Shown here piece by piece: positions 25,937 to 33,589 of a stretch of DNA of 52,483 nucleotides. The notes beneath the pieces are model-generated. The model had not been told where the DNA came from. It worked only from the letters and a program-made list of their open reading frames with translations, and ran no database searches. Numbering within the stretch: position 1 is the stretch's first letter; the number at the start of each line of letters is the position of its first letter. The translations under genes were made by a program, and so were the position numbers. Location: positions 1-52,483 of IMG/VR virus record IMGVR_UViG_3300038825_001129. One strand, 5' to 3'. This DNA comes from a virus.

Positions 25937-27718
25937 CTAAGATAGGTCAAACTCCTTTGAATTTAATGATAATGGAGTAAAATTTTTCTCACCAACAGGT
26001 GATATCCTAAATCCTGTCCTAGAAGCATTCATCTCAAACAAGACGGGACTTTCAAAACTTGTTGGCATCCCTCCCGTTTCTTGACTTCGAACCTTCCTTA
26101 CGTGAACTTCCATTGTGTTTCTAACTTCAAACTCTGGAGCAGAAATTTTTCTGTGAAACGTTAAGAAACAATCACTACGATTCACCATCTTGCCACCCCC
26201 TTCTGTATCCTCTGCATAAGGTGCTGTTTGTAATCCATCCATACCCTTTCTTCGGGCCGCTTCAGTTATTGCGTGAGTGTTTAACCATACAGCTATATTA
26301 TTAGAGTTACTGAAAGTTAAAAGCTCAGAGGCGGCTTCATAATGATATTCGTGTGATGAAAGTGCATTACTATTTCCCATTGTTATCTTTAGAGAATTGT
26401 AAGGGTCAATTAAAAAACCATCATACTTTTTCTGCTTCAAAAGTTTTTCTGCAAAAACTATAAGGTCCGTGTAACTGTAGACTTCATCATTACTTATAAC
26501 TGTAAAGTGATCATTAATCCATTTGTAGGCGGCAATCCTTTCATCATAATGCATTTGATCTATTGGTACGTCTACTAAAAACTCCATTAACTTCATTTTT
26601 ACAGCGGCAGTTTTATTTTCAGAAGAATATATAATCCATTTCCAATCGTGTAGAACTGAGGAAGTTACAATAAGATACATAGCCATAGTTGTCTTACCTA
26701 CATTACTATGCCCATTGATAATGGTAAATTCTTTTTTAAATAAAAAATATTCATCTAGTTTACATCCCGTAGTCAAACCCTTAGCTATGTCTCCTTGAGC
26801 AAACTTATTAATCCAATCCATATCTTGATCGTCAGAAGAAATGAATGACATATCTCCATCATTTATAAGCATCTCTCTTCTGATTCTTCTCTCGTCTTCC
26901 AGAGTTTCTTTAATGGGTCTTCTTCTACCTTCTTCTATACCATCTGTAATTGTTTTCTTGGCTAGACTTAAATCTTCAACAGAAGATATCTTACTTATCT
27001 CTCTAATTAAAACCCTCTCTACTTCTTCTCTTTCTAGCCTACCTACAGCTATGTATCCACCGCACAAAATAGAAGCTCTTAATAAAAGATTATGTTTTTC
27101 CCCATCTTCAGCTTTCCTAATCATCTTAGATGCAATACTTAACTTATCATAGTCTGTGTATGTATCTACACTAGAAGCTGTTTGGTTTTCTGAAGCTTCA
27201 GATAGCATACCACCAAACTTGTCACTAGCATCATTATATGTTAGGTTAGGATCATAACTTTCAAAACAAGCCCTGGACTCATTGATCCCTGAAGGGTCAA
27301 CTTCTAGTCCATAAGTTTTGTCAAAGTAAGTTTGTAAAGCTCTAAAGTGATCTCTATGCCTTTCAGGATTAGTAATTTTAACAAGGACTTTTAGTCCGTC
27401 TCCTGATGGTGATATCCAACAAGCTCTTACAAAATTATCTGTAGAAAGCAAAGCTTGTGAGGCTTCTGTGTCTATATGATCAAAGTCTAAAACAATTAAT
27501 CCACTATGACCTATTATGTCATCATCTTTTCTGCCATTAAATACTCCTGAGAATAATGTAATAGGTAAACTTTTTTTCTTGTCTTTGTTACCAGCTCTTA
27601 TTTCATCAATGATACCCTTAGATTTACCCTCGATAATTCTAGACAAAGAATTTTCCAAAAGGACATAGTGAGGCTTGTCCGTTTTAATAACAGAAGGAAA
27701 CATTGTTATTTTTTCCAT
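25937..27718 (-). CDS. Bifunctional primase-helicase (VirE-N/prim-pol-like plus RecA-like helicase)
   Basis: 593 residues. The N-terminal 170 residues contain LIVLDFDHID (Asp78, Asp80) and SPSGDGLK (103-110), as in the BT4734/VirE N-terminal primase-like domain of Bacteroidetes elements. The C-terminal half has Walker A GHSNVGKTT (about 335-343), Walker B FLIDPY (about 436) and later WLNTHAITEAARRKG and HVRKVRSQETGG, matching DnaB/Twinkle-like RecA-fold helicases. It would prime and unwind at the phage fork. It lies directly after the DnaA-like gene (one base between), a replication-initiation pair. No DNA polymerase gene accompanies it. Confidence 0.75.
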   Translation of the reverse strand: MEKITMFPSVIKTDKPHYVLLENSLSRIIEGKSKGIIDEIRAGNKDKKKSLPITLFSGVFNGRKDDDIIGHSGLIVLDFDHIDTEASQALLSTDNFVRACWISPSGDGLKVLVKITNPERHRDHFRALQTYFDKTYGLEVDPSGINESRACFESYDPNLTYNDASDKFGGMLSEASENQTASSVDTYTDYDKLSIASKMIRKAEDGEKHNLLLRASILCGGYIAVGRLEREEVERVLIREISKISSVEDLSLAKKTITDGIEEGRRRPIKETLEDERRIRREMLINDGDMSFISSDDQDMDWINKFAQGDIAKGLTTGCKLDEYFLFKKEFTIINGHSNVGKTTMAMYLIVTSSVLHDWKWIIYSSENKTAAVKMKLMEFLVDVPIDQMHYDERIAAYKWINDHFTVISNDEVYSYTDLIVFAEKLLKQKKYDGFLIDPYNSLKITMGNSNALSSHEYHYEAASELLTFSNSNNIAVWLNTHAITEAARRKGMDGLQTAPYAEDTEGGGKMVNRSDCFLTFHRKISAPEFEVRNTMEVHVRKVRSQETGGMPTSFESPVLFEMNASRTGFRISPVGEKNFTPLSLNSKEFDLS

Positions 27719-27719
27719 A

Positions 27720-28271
27720 TTACACTACCTCTATCTTGACGAGTTGTCTGTCTGTAAATATTTCTTTGGTGTCCATTCTCATTATAGCATCCGTAAAAGT
27801 TGGAGCTATACATTCAAAAACTATATGACTCGCATCTTCGCTTACTACTTTAATAAAATCTAAATAATTACTAGGTAATACTACAGCTCTTATATCATTA
27901 TTTTTCTTCTTTCTATAAGTCATATTGTAAGATTGATTAGGTCCACCCATACCTCTTAGTAAAGATCTACTTACATCTTGATAATTTCTCGCATAAATAT
28001 CGTTCACAAAGTTTCCTTTTTTATTTTTAGAAACCATCTGTTTATGAATTTTTGTGTGATGAAGAACAGTAGCGTGATCTACATTTAAAATGTTTCCAAT
28101 AGAACTCAATGTCATAGTGCTATGAGAGCGTAGATAAAAACAAACCATTCTTCTAGCGGCTATTACTTCAGCTCTTCTTGATCTGCTTTGAATATCTGCA
28201 ACAGTTACACGATTAACTCTTGAGATTTCATTGAACATAAATTCAATGTTTAGTTTTAAATTCTTTTTCAT
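27720..28271 (-). CDS. DnaA domain IV-like DNA-binding protein
   Basis: 183 residues. Residues 20-75 (VTVADIQSRSRRAEVIAARR, then LSSIGNILNVDHATVLHH) closely follow DnaA domain IV: the basic helix with SRxxxIxxAR, the second helix with SLxxIGxxF, and the DHATVLH signature that reads the DnaA box. The AAA+ ATPase domain is absent. The C-terminal 80 residues are beta-rich and unknown. As the next gene downstream is the primase-helicase, this is probably the origin-recognition or helicase-loading factor. A repressor-like role is the alternative. Confidence 0.7.
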   Translation of the reverse strand: MKKNLKLNIEFMFNEISRVNRVTVADIQSRSRRAEVIAARRMVCFYLRSHSTMTLSSIGNILNVDHATVLHHTKIHKQMVSKNKKGNFVNDIYARNYQDVSRSLLRGMGGPNQSYNMTYRKKKNNDIRAVVLPSNYLDFIKVVSEDASHIVFECIAPTFTDAIMRMDTKEIFTDRQLVKIEVV

Positions 28272-28548
28272 ATTCTGTTTTTTTATAGTGTGATGAGTTA
28301 GATATTATTTTACTGTTATAAATTTTAATTACTCTAATGTTTTGAACTGATTTTGGTAATGACATTATCTTTTTTATGTATTCAATAGTTGCTTCACTTT
28401 TGTTAATGTCTAAAACATTCTTAGCCCTGGTTACAATAGATATAGGTCTTTCTTGCGATCCTCTTCTGTGATTTAAAAAAGACTTACCTCTTTTAGTTTG
28501 CCAAAAAACATTACAGTTATGAATATATATTTCTTGATACTCAACCAT
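28243..28548 (-). CDS. Small basic protein of unknown function, 101 aa
   Basis: Basic and mixed alpha/beta: VEYQEIYIHNCNVFWQTKRG at the N-terminus, a middle with KNVLDINKSEATIEYIKKI, and a lysine-rich tail. The start overlaps the upstream gene by eight bases and the end overlaps the DnaA-like gene by 29. The family is not recognised. Co-translation with replication genes suggests an accessory role. Confidence 0.5.
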   Translation of the reverse strand: MVEYQEIYIHNCNVFWQTKRGKSFLNHRRGSQERPISIVTRAKNVLDINKSEATIEYIKKIMSLPKSVQNIRVIKIYNSKIISNSSHYKKTEYEKEFKTKH

Positions 28549-28696
28549 TCATTGACATTATGTAATTAAAAAATCCTTTGCAAGCAGATTTATCTCCGCT
28601 TAAAATAGTGTTACCTCTACTTTTTAGGTTCCACTCTTTTTTCTTCTTGTCATAGACGATAGAGTATTTAGAACTAAGATTTTTTACCTTCGACAT
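28541..28696 (-). CDS. Small basic protein, 51 aa
   Basis: Begins MSKVKNLSSKYSIVYDKKKK and ends GFFNYIMSMNG. Starts inside the upstream gene and ends inside the downstream one, the usual packing of this operon. The pattern YDKKKKEWNLKSRGNTILSG suggests a short beta hairpin. No function is known. Confidence 0.5.
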   Translation of the reverse strand: MSKVKNLSSKYSIVYDKKKKEWNLKSRGNTILSGDKSACKGFFNYIMSMNG

Positions 28697-28820
28697 ATTT
28701 TCTCCACATCTTTGCTACAACTGATCTACGTTGTGGTTTAAATTTATATTTAGATTTGAGTCTTGCCATAGCTATTCTACAGAACTGATCAAGTTCGGAC
28801 TCGTCTTTATTCCTTTTCAT
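28674..28820 (-). CDS. Small basic helical protein, 48 aa
   Basis: Begins MKRNKDESELDQFCRIAMAR and continues with a Lys/Arg-rich helix (KYKFKPQRRSVVAKMWRKYV). It is very basic and may bind nucleic acid. It lies just after the terminator at 28829 and overlaps the next gene by 23 bases, so it probably heads the DnaA-primase sub-operon. Confidence 0.5.
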   Translation of the reverse strand: MKRNKDESELDQFCRIAMARLKSKYKFKPQRRSVVAKMWRKYVEGKKS

Positions 28821-28828
28821 AATAAAAA

Positions 28829-28849
28829 GGGGGAGGTATAGCCCCCCCC
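28829..28849 (-). terminator. Leftward terminator after SSB-like gene
   Basis: Leftward GGGGG/CCCCC stem interrupted by a short internal loop, followed by TTTTTATT. It separates the recombination genes from the replication-initiation genes. Confidence 0.65.
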
Positions 28850-28857
28850 AATTATAT

Positions 28858-29121
28858 TTAGAATGGCAATGCCTCTTCTGTTTTTACATTGTTCTGACTG
28901 TTATTATATGTGTCAGTAGCACGTGGATTAAAAACGGAAAGGAAAGCTCCACCATCACTTTTCACAACAAAGTCAATATTGACATTACCGCTTTTAGTAA
29001 GGTATTTTTTAAGCTCATCTAGCTGATCAGCTTTTAGGCTTATCCCCCATTTCTTAACACCAGAGTCATACGTCTTCATATCTGAAACATATCCTATATA
29101 AACATTCTTTTGTTCACTCAT
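28858..29121 (-). CDS. Single-stranded DNA-binding (SSB-like) protein
   Basis: 87 residues. A compact beta domain (YIGYVSDMKTYDSGVKKWGISL, then VNIDFVVKSDGGAFLSVFNP) is followed by a polar linker and the acidic tip EEALPF. An acidic end finishing in a hydrophobic Pro-Phe is the hallmark of SSB proteins, which use it to recruit partner enzymes. The domain is shorter than cellular SSB (about 110 residues), as in several phage SSBs. It directly follows the exonuclease gene, completing a recombination set. Confidence 0.6.
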   Translation of the reverse strand: MSEQKNVYIGYVSDMKTYDSGVKKWGISLKADQLDELKKYLTKSGNVNIDFVVKSDGGAFLSVFNPRATDTYNNSQNNVKTEEALPF

Positions 29122-29126
29122 AATTA

Positions 29127-29906
29127 TTAAATTTCCCCTTGTAAATAAAATTTATCAGACGCTTTGTCTTGTTCAAAGTAATCCAGGATTGTTTTTACTC
29201 CTTTCTTAAACTTTGATTCCCCGAACCCAAGAGTTTTGTCCGAGGCTTTGTATACCGCAGGTAAATACGGATACACTTTTTCTTGTACAACCCAATAAAA
29301 ATCAGGTATGTCAAACACTTTAGTGTACAAGTATGCTTGTATATCATAAGAGAAGTTATAGATAGCATCTCTAGGAAAGGACTTACAAGATCGACTGGAT
29401 TTGCTGTCGCTTATAAATCCATCTCCTAAACAATCTAAGAATCCCCTTACTACTATCCCATCATATTCATCGAATAGTTTTATTTCTTCTTTGAACTCTA
29501 TTTGATAGCTTCCTTTTAAATAAATATCTCTAACACCACAAGTATCTAATCTGTCTATCATTTCAATAGCTTGCTTATGATCTTCAGTATTCACTAATAC
29601 CTTTTCTCCTTGCTCTTGATCTTCTCTCCACTCTTTGTAGAGCTTTGTAGATTTAGGCTTTTTACCTCCTATCTCCTGGAGAATTTCTTCTTCATTAAGT
29701 ATTAGAAACCTATCGTTAAACTTGTGAGGCTCAAAGAGTAAGCAGTCATACATTGAACCAAAGGTTAAAGCTGGACTCTCCTTTTTAAGCTGTCCTTTCA
29801 TATACATCTCAAAGAGTTTAACATCTTGAAGAGCATACTTAACTGAGCTGTAGGACAAATAACCTTTACCCGTTCTTTCTTCTAGTAATTTAGATACATT
29901 TTTCAT
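29127..29906 (-). CDS. RecE/exonuclease VIII-like PD-(D/E)XK exonuclease
   Basis: 259 residues. LSYSSVKYAL at the N-terminus, then GSMYDCLLFEPHKF (50-63), corresponding to the GxxxHxxxxEPxxF motif of exodeoxyribonuclease VIII-like enzymes, but with Asp54 in place of His. The nuclease core is RGFLDCL (Asp158), FISDSKS (Asp167-x-Lys169) and YDIQAYLY (Gln190), the D-DxK-QxxxY set. It would resect 5' ends to give single strands for the ERF protein encoded upstream. The His-to-Asp change is notable but the core is intact. Confidence 0.7.
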   Translation of the reverse strand: MKNVSKLLEERTGKGYLSYSSVKYALQDVKLFEMYMKGQLKKESPALTFGSMYDCLLFEPHKFNDRFLILNEEEILQEIGGKKPKSTKLYKEWREDQEQGEKVLVNTEDHKQAIEMIDRLDTCGVRDIYLKGSYQIEFKEEIKLFDEYDGIVVRGFLDCLGDGFISDSKSSRSCKSFPRDAIYNFSYDIQAYLYTKVFDIPDFYWVVQEKVYPYLPAVYKASDKTLGFGESKFKKGVKTILDYFEQDKASDKFYLQGEI

Positions 29907-30073
29907 TCTGTTTGTGTTAAGCTTATGTTTTTTACAGCTACGTTATCGGATATTCTACTGATAAACAATACAGCATCATCTCTATCTGGAAATTCTTTAG
30001 ATATGTGTTTCCAAAAGGAACGCTTGTTTGTTATGTGCCTATCATAAAGATGATAGTTAACTTGAAATAACAT
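29903..30073 (-). CDS. Small protein between ERF and exonuclease genes, 56 aa
   Basis: Begins MLFQVNYHLYDRHITNKRSF and continues FWKHISKEFPDRDDAVLFISRI. Its start overlaps the ERF stop (TAATG) and its stop overlaps the exonuclease start (ATGA), so it is coupled at both ends. The family is unknown. A small accessory to recombination is likely from context. Confidence 0.6.
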   Translation of the reverse strand: MLFQVNYHLYDRHITNKRSFWKHISKEFPDRDDAVLFISRISDNVAVKNISLTQTE

Positions 30074-30651
30074 TACTTTACAGCAACATTCAATTTAGCC
30101 AACTCAATTGAGCTAATTTGATTTCCGTACTTATCCTTAACAGCTTCCAATCTTACTTGGCGATCAGGAGAATTTTTCCCTTCCCTAATATAATGTAGAG
30201 CTTTGTCAAAAACTTTATTATCTGTAGTGGTTTTAGCTTTTGGCTTTTTGATTTCACTCTTATGGTCATTAGTAGCGTCACTATCTTGAGTGTCATCAAT
30301 TAAAAATAGATTACCTAAAGCATATTTCTTACCATAGGAAGATGCTGATCCAAACTTCTGTGGCATTTGCATACCTTTTTGGTCCAGGTCTACACCAACA
30401 ACTGCTGTGCTGTAAATGCTATTTTCTCCATCCGATATTGTTGCTCTTGATTCCAACATAGGAAATGAGCTGTCAAGTTCAACGACTCTTTCGTTTATCG
30501 TAACAGATACTCCTAGTTCTAATAGGTAAGGCTTAGTAGCTTCTAAGATATCTTCTGCTGATCTGAAATAATATTTTCCAAAAGAATTAAATCTGCTCTT
30601 TTTGGACTTGAATTGTGTTTGAATTGTGGCTAACTTTTCATTGATAGTCAT
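30073..30651 (-). CDS. ERF-family single-strand annealing protein
   Basis: 192 residues. YYFRSAEDILEATKPYLLELG (about 28-48) and FGSASSYGKKYALGNLFLIDDTQDSDAT (about 100-127) are the two signatures of the ERF recombinase family (the SAxSYxxRYxL core followed by an acidic DD-D stretch). The C-terminal part is a basic helical tail. It would anneal complementary strands, pairing with the RecE-like exonuclease and the SSB-like protein. It is the first of that set in transcription order. Confidence 0.8.
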   Translation of the reverse strand: MTINEKLATIQTQFKSKKSRFNSFGKYYFRSAEDILEATKPYLLELGVSVTINERVVELDSSFPMLESRATISDGENSIYSTAVVGVDLDQKGMQMPQKFGSASSYGKKYALGNLFLIDDTQDSDATNDHKSEIKKPKAKTTTDNKVFDKALHYIREGKNSPDRQVRLEAVKDKYGNQISSIELAKLNVAVK

Positions 30652-30719
30652 ACTGAATTTGTTTTAAAATTAATTTAATTAAGTGATCAAATATCTACAT
30701 AAATAACGTAACACGCAAC

Positions 30720-31001
30720 TTATTTTGAAGATTGATCGGAGTTTTCTTTGGCGTTTTCTTTAGCAATGATCAATAGGATTAAGTATCCACATAGATCAAA
30801 TAATGTGTCTTCGGTTTCATCCCCAAGACCTCTGTTTTGAATGCGCGACAGCTTATCATCTATCCTTGCACATAATGAATCAACAGCATTCCCTTTTGAG
30901 AATATATTGATTGGGTTTAATGCCGAGTTCCCATAGGCATTATTCTTTTCTGCAAGCATACGATATACCCTTCCAGAAACATCTTTTATTTTATCTTTCA
31001 T
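30720..31001 (-). CDS. DUF1599/nucleotide-modification-associated domain protein
   Basis: 93 residues. The stretch MLAEKNNAYGNSALNPINIFSK (about 15-36) followed by ARIDDKLSRIQNRG and DTLFDLCGYLILL matches the DUF1599 family (nucleotide modification associated domain 1), all-helical and found in many phages beside DNA-modifying genes. The biochemical role is unsettled; a link to unusual nucleotides is suggested by family context only. A glycosyltransferase and a cytosine methyltransferase are encoded in the same arm. Confidence 0.7.
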   Translation of the reverse strand: MKDKIKDVSGRVYRMLAEKNNAYGNSALNPINIFSKGNAVDSLCARIDDKLSRIQNRGLGDETEDTLFDLCGYLILLIIAKENAKENSDQSSK

Positions 31002-31003
31002 AT

Positions 31004-31165
31004 TTAATTGAATTTAGAATTTAAAAGAACTTCTATTGTAGCTAATTTATTTAAGCTGTTTTGGAGGTAGATGGACATTACAGAATAATTCATAGTGTCA
31101 GCCAACATCTTACCCTTTTCAAGTTCTTTATTAAGATCTTTTATATTTTGATGTACGTCTACCAT
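31004..31165 (-). CDS. Small helical protein, 53 aa
   Basis: Begins MVDVHQNIKDLNKELEKGKM and ends IEVLLNSKFN. Heptad-like helix. The start overlaps the upstream stop (TAATG). No family recognised. Confidence 0.5.
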   Translation of the reverse strand: MVDVHQNIKDLNKELEKGKMLADTMNYSVMSIYLQNSLNKLATIEVLLNSKFN

Positions 31166-31383
31166 TATTTTTTAAATTTAAAATCATATCCTTCTACTTC
31201 AGCAACTTGTGGGGAAAACCAGGTTTTCCATAACCCTTTTCTCACAAAGGTTTCAGCTAGTCTTATTGCTCCAAATTTATTTTCAGATACGTGAGTTAAA
31301 AATGGACAATCTTCATCTACAGTTACAACTTTATTTTTGTTATCTATATTTAATTTATTGTAATAAATAATGTACTCTTTCAT
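31165..31383 (-). CDS. Small protein of unknown function, 72 aa
   Basis: Mixed strand/helix: YIIYYNKLNIDNKNKVVTV, then a helix AIRLAETFVRKGLW and a basic end. Coupled to both neighbours by ATGA and TAATG overlaps. The family is not recognised. Confidence 0.5.
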   Translation of the reverse strand: MKEYIIYYNKLNIDNKNKVVTVDEDCPFLTHVSENKFGAIRLAETFVRKGLWKTWFSPQVAEVEGYDFKFKK

Positions 31384-31649
31384 AGCTCGTTTTTAAAGTC
31401 TTCAATTAATAGGTCTTCTAAAAAAGCTACAACATCATCAGGACCTTTAATTGTATGCACATCAACATCTGAAAATGCTTCAAATCCTAATGTCGGGTAT
31501 CCTTCTAGTTGAAATTCAGTTAAGCTTTCTAACACCCCCCCTTCTGAAAGGGTTTCTTGCGTTACAGATATAATTCCTGTTACATATATTTCACCCAAAA
31601 TACTGGGCACTACTGCTCTATGTGGGTATGTACCCTCTTCTATCTCCAT
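31380..31649 (-). CDS. Small acidic protein of unknown function, 89 aa
   Basis: Acidic (MEIEEGTYPHRAVVPSI at the start, DVVAFLEDLLIEDFKNEL at the end) with a predicted beta-rich middle (GEIYVTGIISVTQETL). It stops within the start of the next gene (ATGA). Preceded by an A/T-rich leader without Shine-Dalgarno. Function unknown. Confidence 0.5.
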   Translation of the reverse strand: MEIEEGTYPHRAVVPSILGEIYVTGIISVTQETLSEGGVLESLTEFQLEGYPTLGFEAFSDVDVHTIKGPDDVVAFLEDLLIEDFKNEL

Positions 31650-31666
31650 TTTTGTTATTATTTAAA

Positions 31667-31828
31667 TTAAACTCTCTTATTTTCTTTTTCCCATCTGATA
31701 TCAGACAATTCACGTTTTAAAGAATTGTTCTCGTGTTTAAGAAATTTATTTTCTTCTATAAGCTGTCTGTAATTAAAAGACAAAGCTTCTACTCTTGCTG
31801 ATAAAAAATTAATCTGATCTTTGCTCAT
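31667..31828 (-). CDS. Small coiled-coil protein, 53 aa
   Basis: Begins MSKDQINFLSARVEALSFNY and continues RQLIEENKFLKHENNSLKRELSDI, a leucine-zipper-like coiled coil. Its start overlaps the stop of a 24-residue membrane peptide gene (ATGA). The function is unknown. Confidence 0.55.
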   Translation of the reverse strand: MSKDQINFLSARVEALSFNYRQLIEENKFLKHENNSLKRELSDIRWEKENKRV

Positions 31829-31899
31829 AACGTTGCAATTAAAGCGAATAATATCAGTGCATAACCTACATATTGTAGGATTTCTTTAGTTCTATCCAT
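31825..31899 (-). CDS. Membrane micropeptide, 24 aa
   Basis: MDRTKEILQYVGY then ALILFALIATL: a short charged head and a single hydrophobic helix. It lies between two real genes, overlapping the upstream one by eight bases and the downstream start by four (ATGA). The coupling favours a real gene despite its length. Confidence 0.4.
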   Translation of the reverse strand: MDRTKEILQYVGYALILFALIATL

Positions 31900-32137
31900 T
31901 TTCTATTTGTTTTTGATGCTCTTTCAAGCTTTTATTAAATTCACGATGCACCTCAGTTTCTATACAATCTGAGATATATTTTCTGATATGTACAAGGTTT
32001 CTGCTTATAGCTCCTCGCAGTATCTTTTCTTGTTCCTCTTCAGTAAAAAAGCTTTTCATATTTAAAGCTCTCTGGGCTATCTTATTTACATCTTCAGGAG
32101 TAAACAATCCTATGGAATATTGATTTGTTTTTTTCAT
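31892..32137 (-). CDS. Small helical protein, 81 aa
   Basis: MKKTNQYSIGLFTPEDVNKIAQRAL at the start, then helical segments with EEEQEKILRGAISRNLVHIRKYI and a Lys/Glu/Gln-rich tail. Coupled to the upstream micropeptide gene by ATGA. The family is unknown. Confidence 0.5.
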   Translation of the reverse strand: MKKTNQYSIGLFTPEDVNKIAQRALNMKSFFTEEEQEKILRGAISRNLVHIRKYISDCIETEVHREFNKSLKEHQKQIENG

Positions 32138-32214
32138 AATTCTCTATTTTCCATCACCATATAAATGATTATACATAGGCAAATTCCGTGTAGAAATCCA
32201 AGAATATAAGTCAT
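32134..32214 (-). CDS. Membrane micropeptide, 26 aa
   Basis: MTYILGFLHGICLCIIIYMV followed by MENREL: one hydrophobic helix and a short charged tail. The stop overlaps the next start (ATGA). A possible membrane-active early protein. The only support is topology and coupling. Confidence 0.4.
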   Translation of the reverse strand: MTYILGFLHGICLCIIIYMVMENREL

Positions 32215-32257
32215 CTGTTTTTTTACTAAGATAATAAGTTGTTGATAAATATGCAAG

Positions 32258-32887
32258 TTAAAATAATTTTATTTGTTCAGCCGACTCCTGTTCCATTACT
32301 TTTAGCATAGTTTCAAATATGGTTTTGCCAGCTTCATAGTCAACTAAGTTTCTAGCGATCTTATCTTTGCGTTGCTTACCCTTGTAAGTAGATAGGTCAA
32401 TTTCGTGAAAGTCACATAGCTTAGACACTTCATTATTTTCATTTCCTAATTTAACTTTTCTATTGCTTAGTTTTTTAGGTATATTGAAATTAGTCCAATA
32501 CAAATGCCGACCTCTTTTCTGAGCTTCTATGAGTGGCTTATAGTATGGTATAACATTTTCAACTACATATTTGCCTTTAAAATGCGTATCTAAAAAAATT
32601 ATCTCTTGGTATAAAGACATTTCTGGATAAACTCTATTCGCTTTAGTATTACCAAACCTTGCTCTACTATGAGTAGGACAAGGAGGACTACTCCAGATAA
32701 AGTCAAATTGATTGTAGTTTTCTAACAGATACTGATGTGCATCTGCAACTATTACTTTGTCATTAGGAAACCTTTCTTGATATAGTCTTGCTAAGTCTTG
32801 GTCCAATTCTATCGCAGTAATTTCGTGGTCATCGCCCCATTTATATCTGTTACCACCTAAGCAAGCGTATAAATTTAAAATTCTCAT
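32258..32887 (-). CDS. C5 cytosine DNA methyltransferase (short)
   Basis: 209 residues. Motif I is LNLYACLGGNRY (SAM binding), motif II ITAIELDQDL, motif IV SSPPCPTHS with the catalytic Cys70 in the PPC, motif VI VVENV (109-112), motif VIII GRHLYWTNF, and a motif X-like KIARNLVDYEAG near the end. At 209 residues it is much shorter than typical Dcm enzymes (300-450), with a reduced target-recognition region. It probably protects phage DNA from host restriction. A cytosine-modifying variant activity cannot be excluded. Confidence 0.75.
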   Translation of the reverse strand: MRILNLYACLGGNRYKWGDDHEITAIELDQDLARLYQERFPNDKVIVADAHQYLLENYNQFDFIWSSPPCPTHSRARFGNTKANRVYPEMSLYQEIIFLDTHFKGKYVVENVIPYYKPLIEAQKRGRHLYWTNFNIPKKLSNRKVKLGNENNEVSKLCDFHEIDLSTYKGKQRKDKIARNLVDYEAGKTIFETMLKVMEQESAEQIKLF

Positions 32888-33045
32888 CGTATGTTATTTA
32901 AAAAGTCAATTACTTTATCTCTCTCATCAATGTAGTATTTCAACATTGGATCATCTTTAGTTAACCCTAAAGTTCTTTCACAATAATGTATTGACATATT
33001 GAGATTCTTTTTCTTATCGTTATACTCGTCTTCTTGTGTTCTCAT
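32884..33045 (-). CDS. Small charged protein, 53 aa
   Basis: Begins MRTQEDEYNDKKKNLNMSIH and ends with a helix DERDKVIDFLNNIR. Overlaps both neighbours by four bases (ATGA at each side). Tight coupling to the methyltransferase gene suggests a related function, unproven. Confidence 0.5.
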   Translation of the reverse strand: MRTQEDEYNDKKKNLNMSIHYCERTLGLTKDDPMLKYYIDERDKVIDFLNNIR

Positions 33046-33305
33046 AATCCTAAGTGATATTTAAGTGTTCCTATTGCTCTTTGATCTGTTGCCATCTCTT
33101 GCGCTACTTCTTTAATTAATTTATTAAGTAACATTGGTGATAAAACAAATCTTTCATTGTAAGCGTCTTCAACTCGTTCTTGTAGTTCCATAAAATAGTC
33201 TTGAGCCTCTTCTATATAAGAGCCATCTAAACGACCTTTACCTTCAAACTTGTTGTCGACATATTTGCCTACTGCATCTATAATATCTATTTCTCTATCT
33301 GTCAT
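33042..33305 (-). CDS. Helical protein upstream of methyltransferase, 87 aa
   Basis: From the ATG at 33305: MTDREIDIIDAVGKYVDNKF, then a helix with EEAQDYFMELQERVEDAYNERF and a final KEVAQEMATDQRAIGTLKYHL. An in-frame TTG at 33347 is inside the upstream terminator and is rejected as start. All-helical, no family recognised. It heads the unit after the terminator at 33346. Confidence 0.5.
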   Translation of the reverse strand: MTDREIDIIDAVGKYVDNKFEGKGRLDGSYIEEAQDYFMELQERVEDAYNERFVLSPMLLNKLIKEVAQEMATDQRAIGTLKYHLGL

Positions 33306-33345
33306 AATTTTTAATTTAAATTTTGGCACTATTGCCTTGCACCCC

Positions 33346-33371
33346 AAAACCCCGATGCGTTAACATCGAGG
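33346..33371 (-). terminator. Leftward terminator within early arm
   Basis: Leftward stem CCTCGATG / CATCGGGG (one U-G pair when read as leftward RNA, a mismatch rightward) with loop TTAACG, followed by TTTT. It ends the 36558-to-33438 cluster of small genes. Confidence 0.75.
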
Positions 33372-33437
33372 CAAAGGGAAACCAACAAACAATATTTTAT
33401 TAAAGTTTTGTACCGCATGAGGTACAATTAATTACAA

Positions 33438-33587
33438 TTAGCTTTTTAAAATTTGATATAATCTATAAGGTATAACTCTAGTTTCATTACATACAGAACA
33501 ACATTGATGATCCGAAGATTCAAGTGGTTTTGGATTATGACCAAACCCTTTGAAATAAACGTTGCAAAGGATACATTTATTTTCCAT
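33438..33587 (-). CDS. Small zinc-binding protein, 49 aa
   Basis: MENKCILCNVYFKGFGHNP then DHQCCSVCNETRVIP. Two pairs of Cys (CxxC and CCxxC) about 22 residues apart suggest one zinc ribbon. The CxxC...GxGHNP...CCxxCN...VIP layout is a small phage family I know from other genomes, with no assigned function. Confidence 0.65.
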   Translation of the reverse strand: MENKCILCNVYFKGFGHNPKPLESSDHQCCSVCNETRVIPYRLYQILKS

Positions 33588-33589
33588 AT

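Noticed and set aside
33306-33347. TTG extensions of several genes (33347, 36627, 40365, 41366, 42133, 21695, 2040)
   Set aside because: Each adds an N-terminus that runs through a promoter, terminator or neighbouring start, while an ATG with normal context lies downstream.
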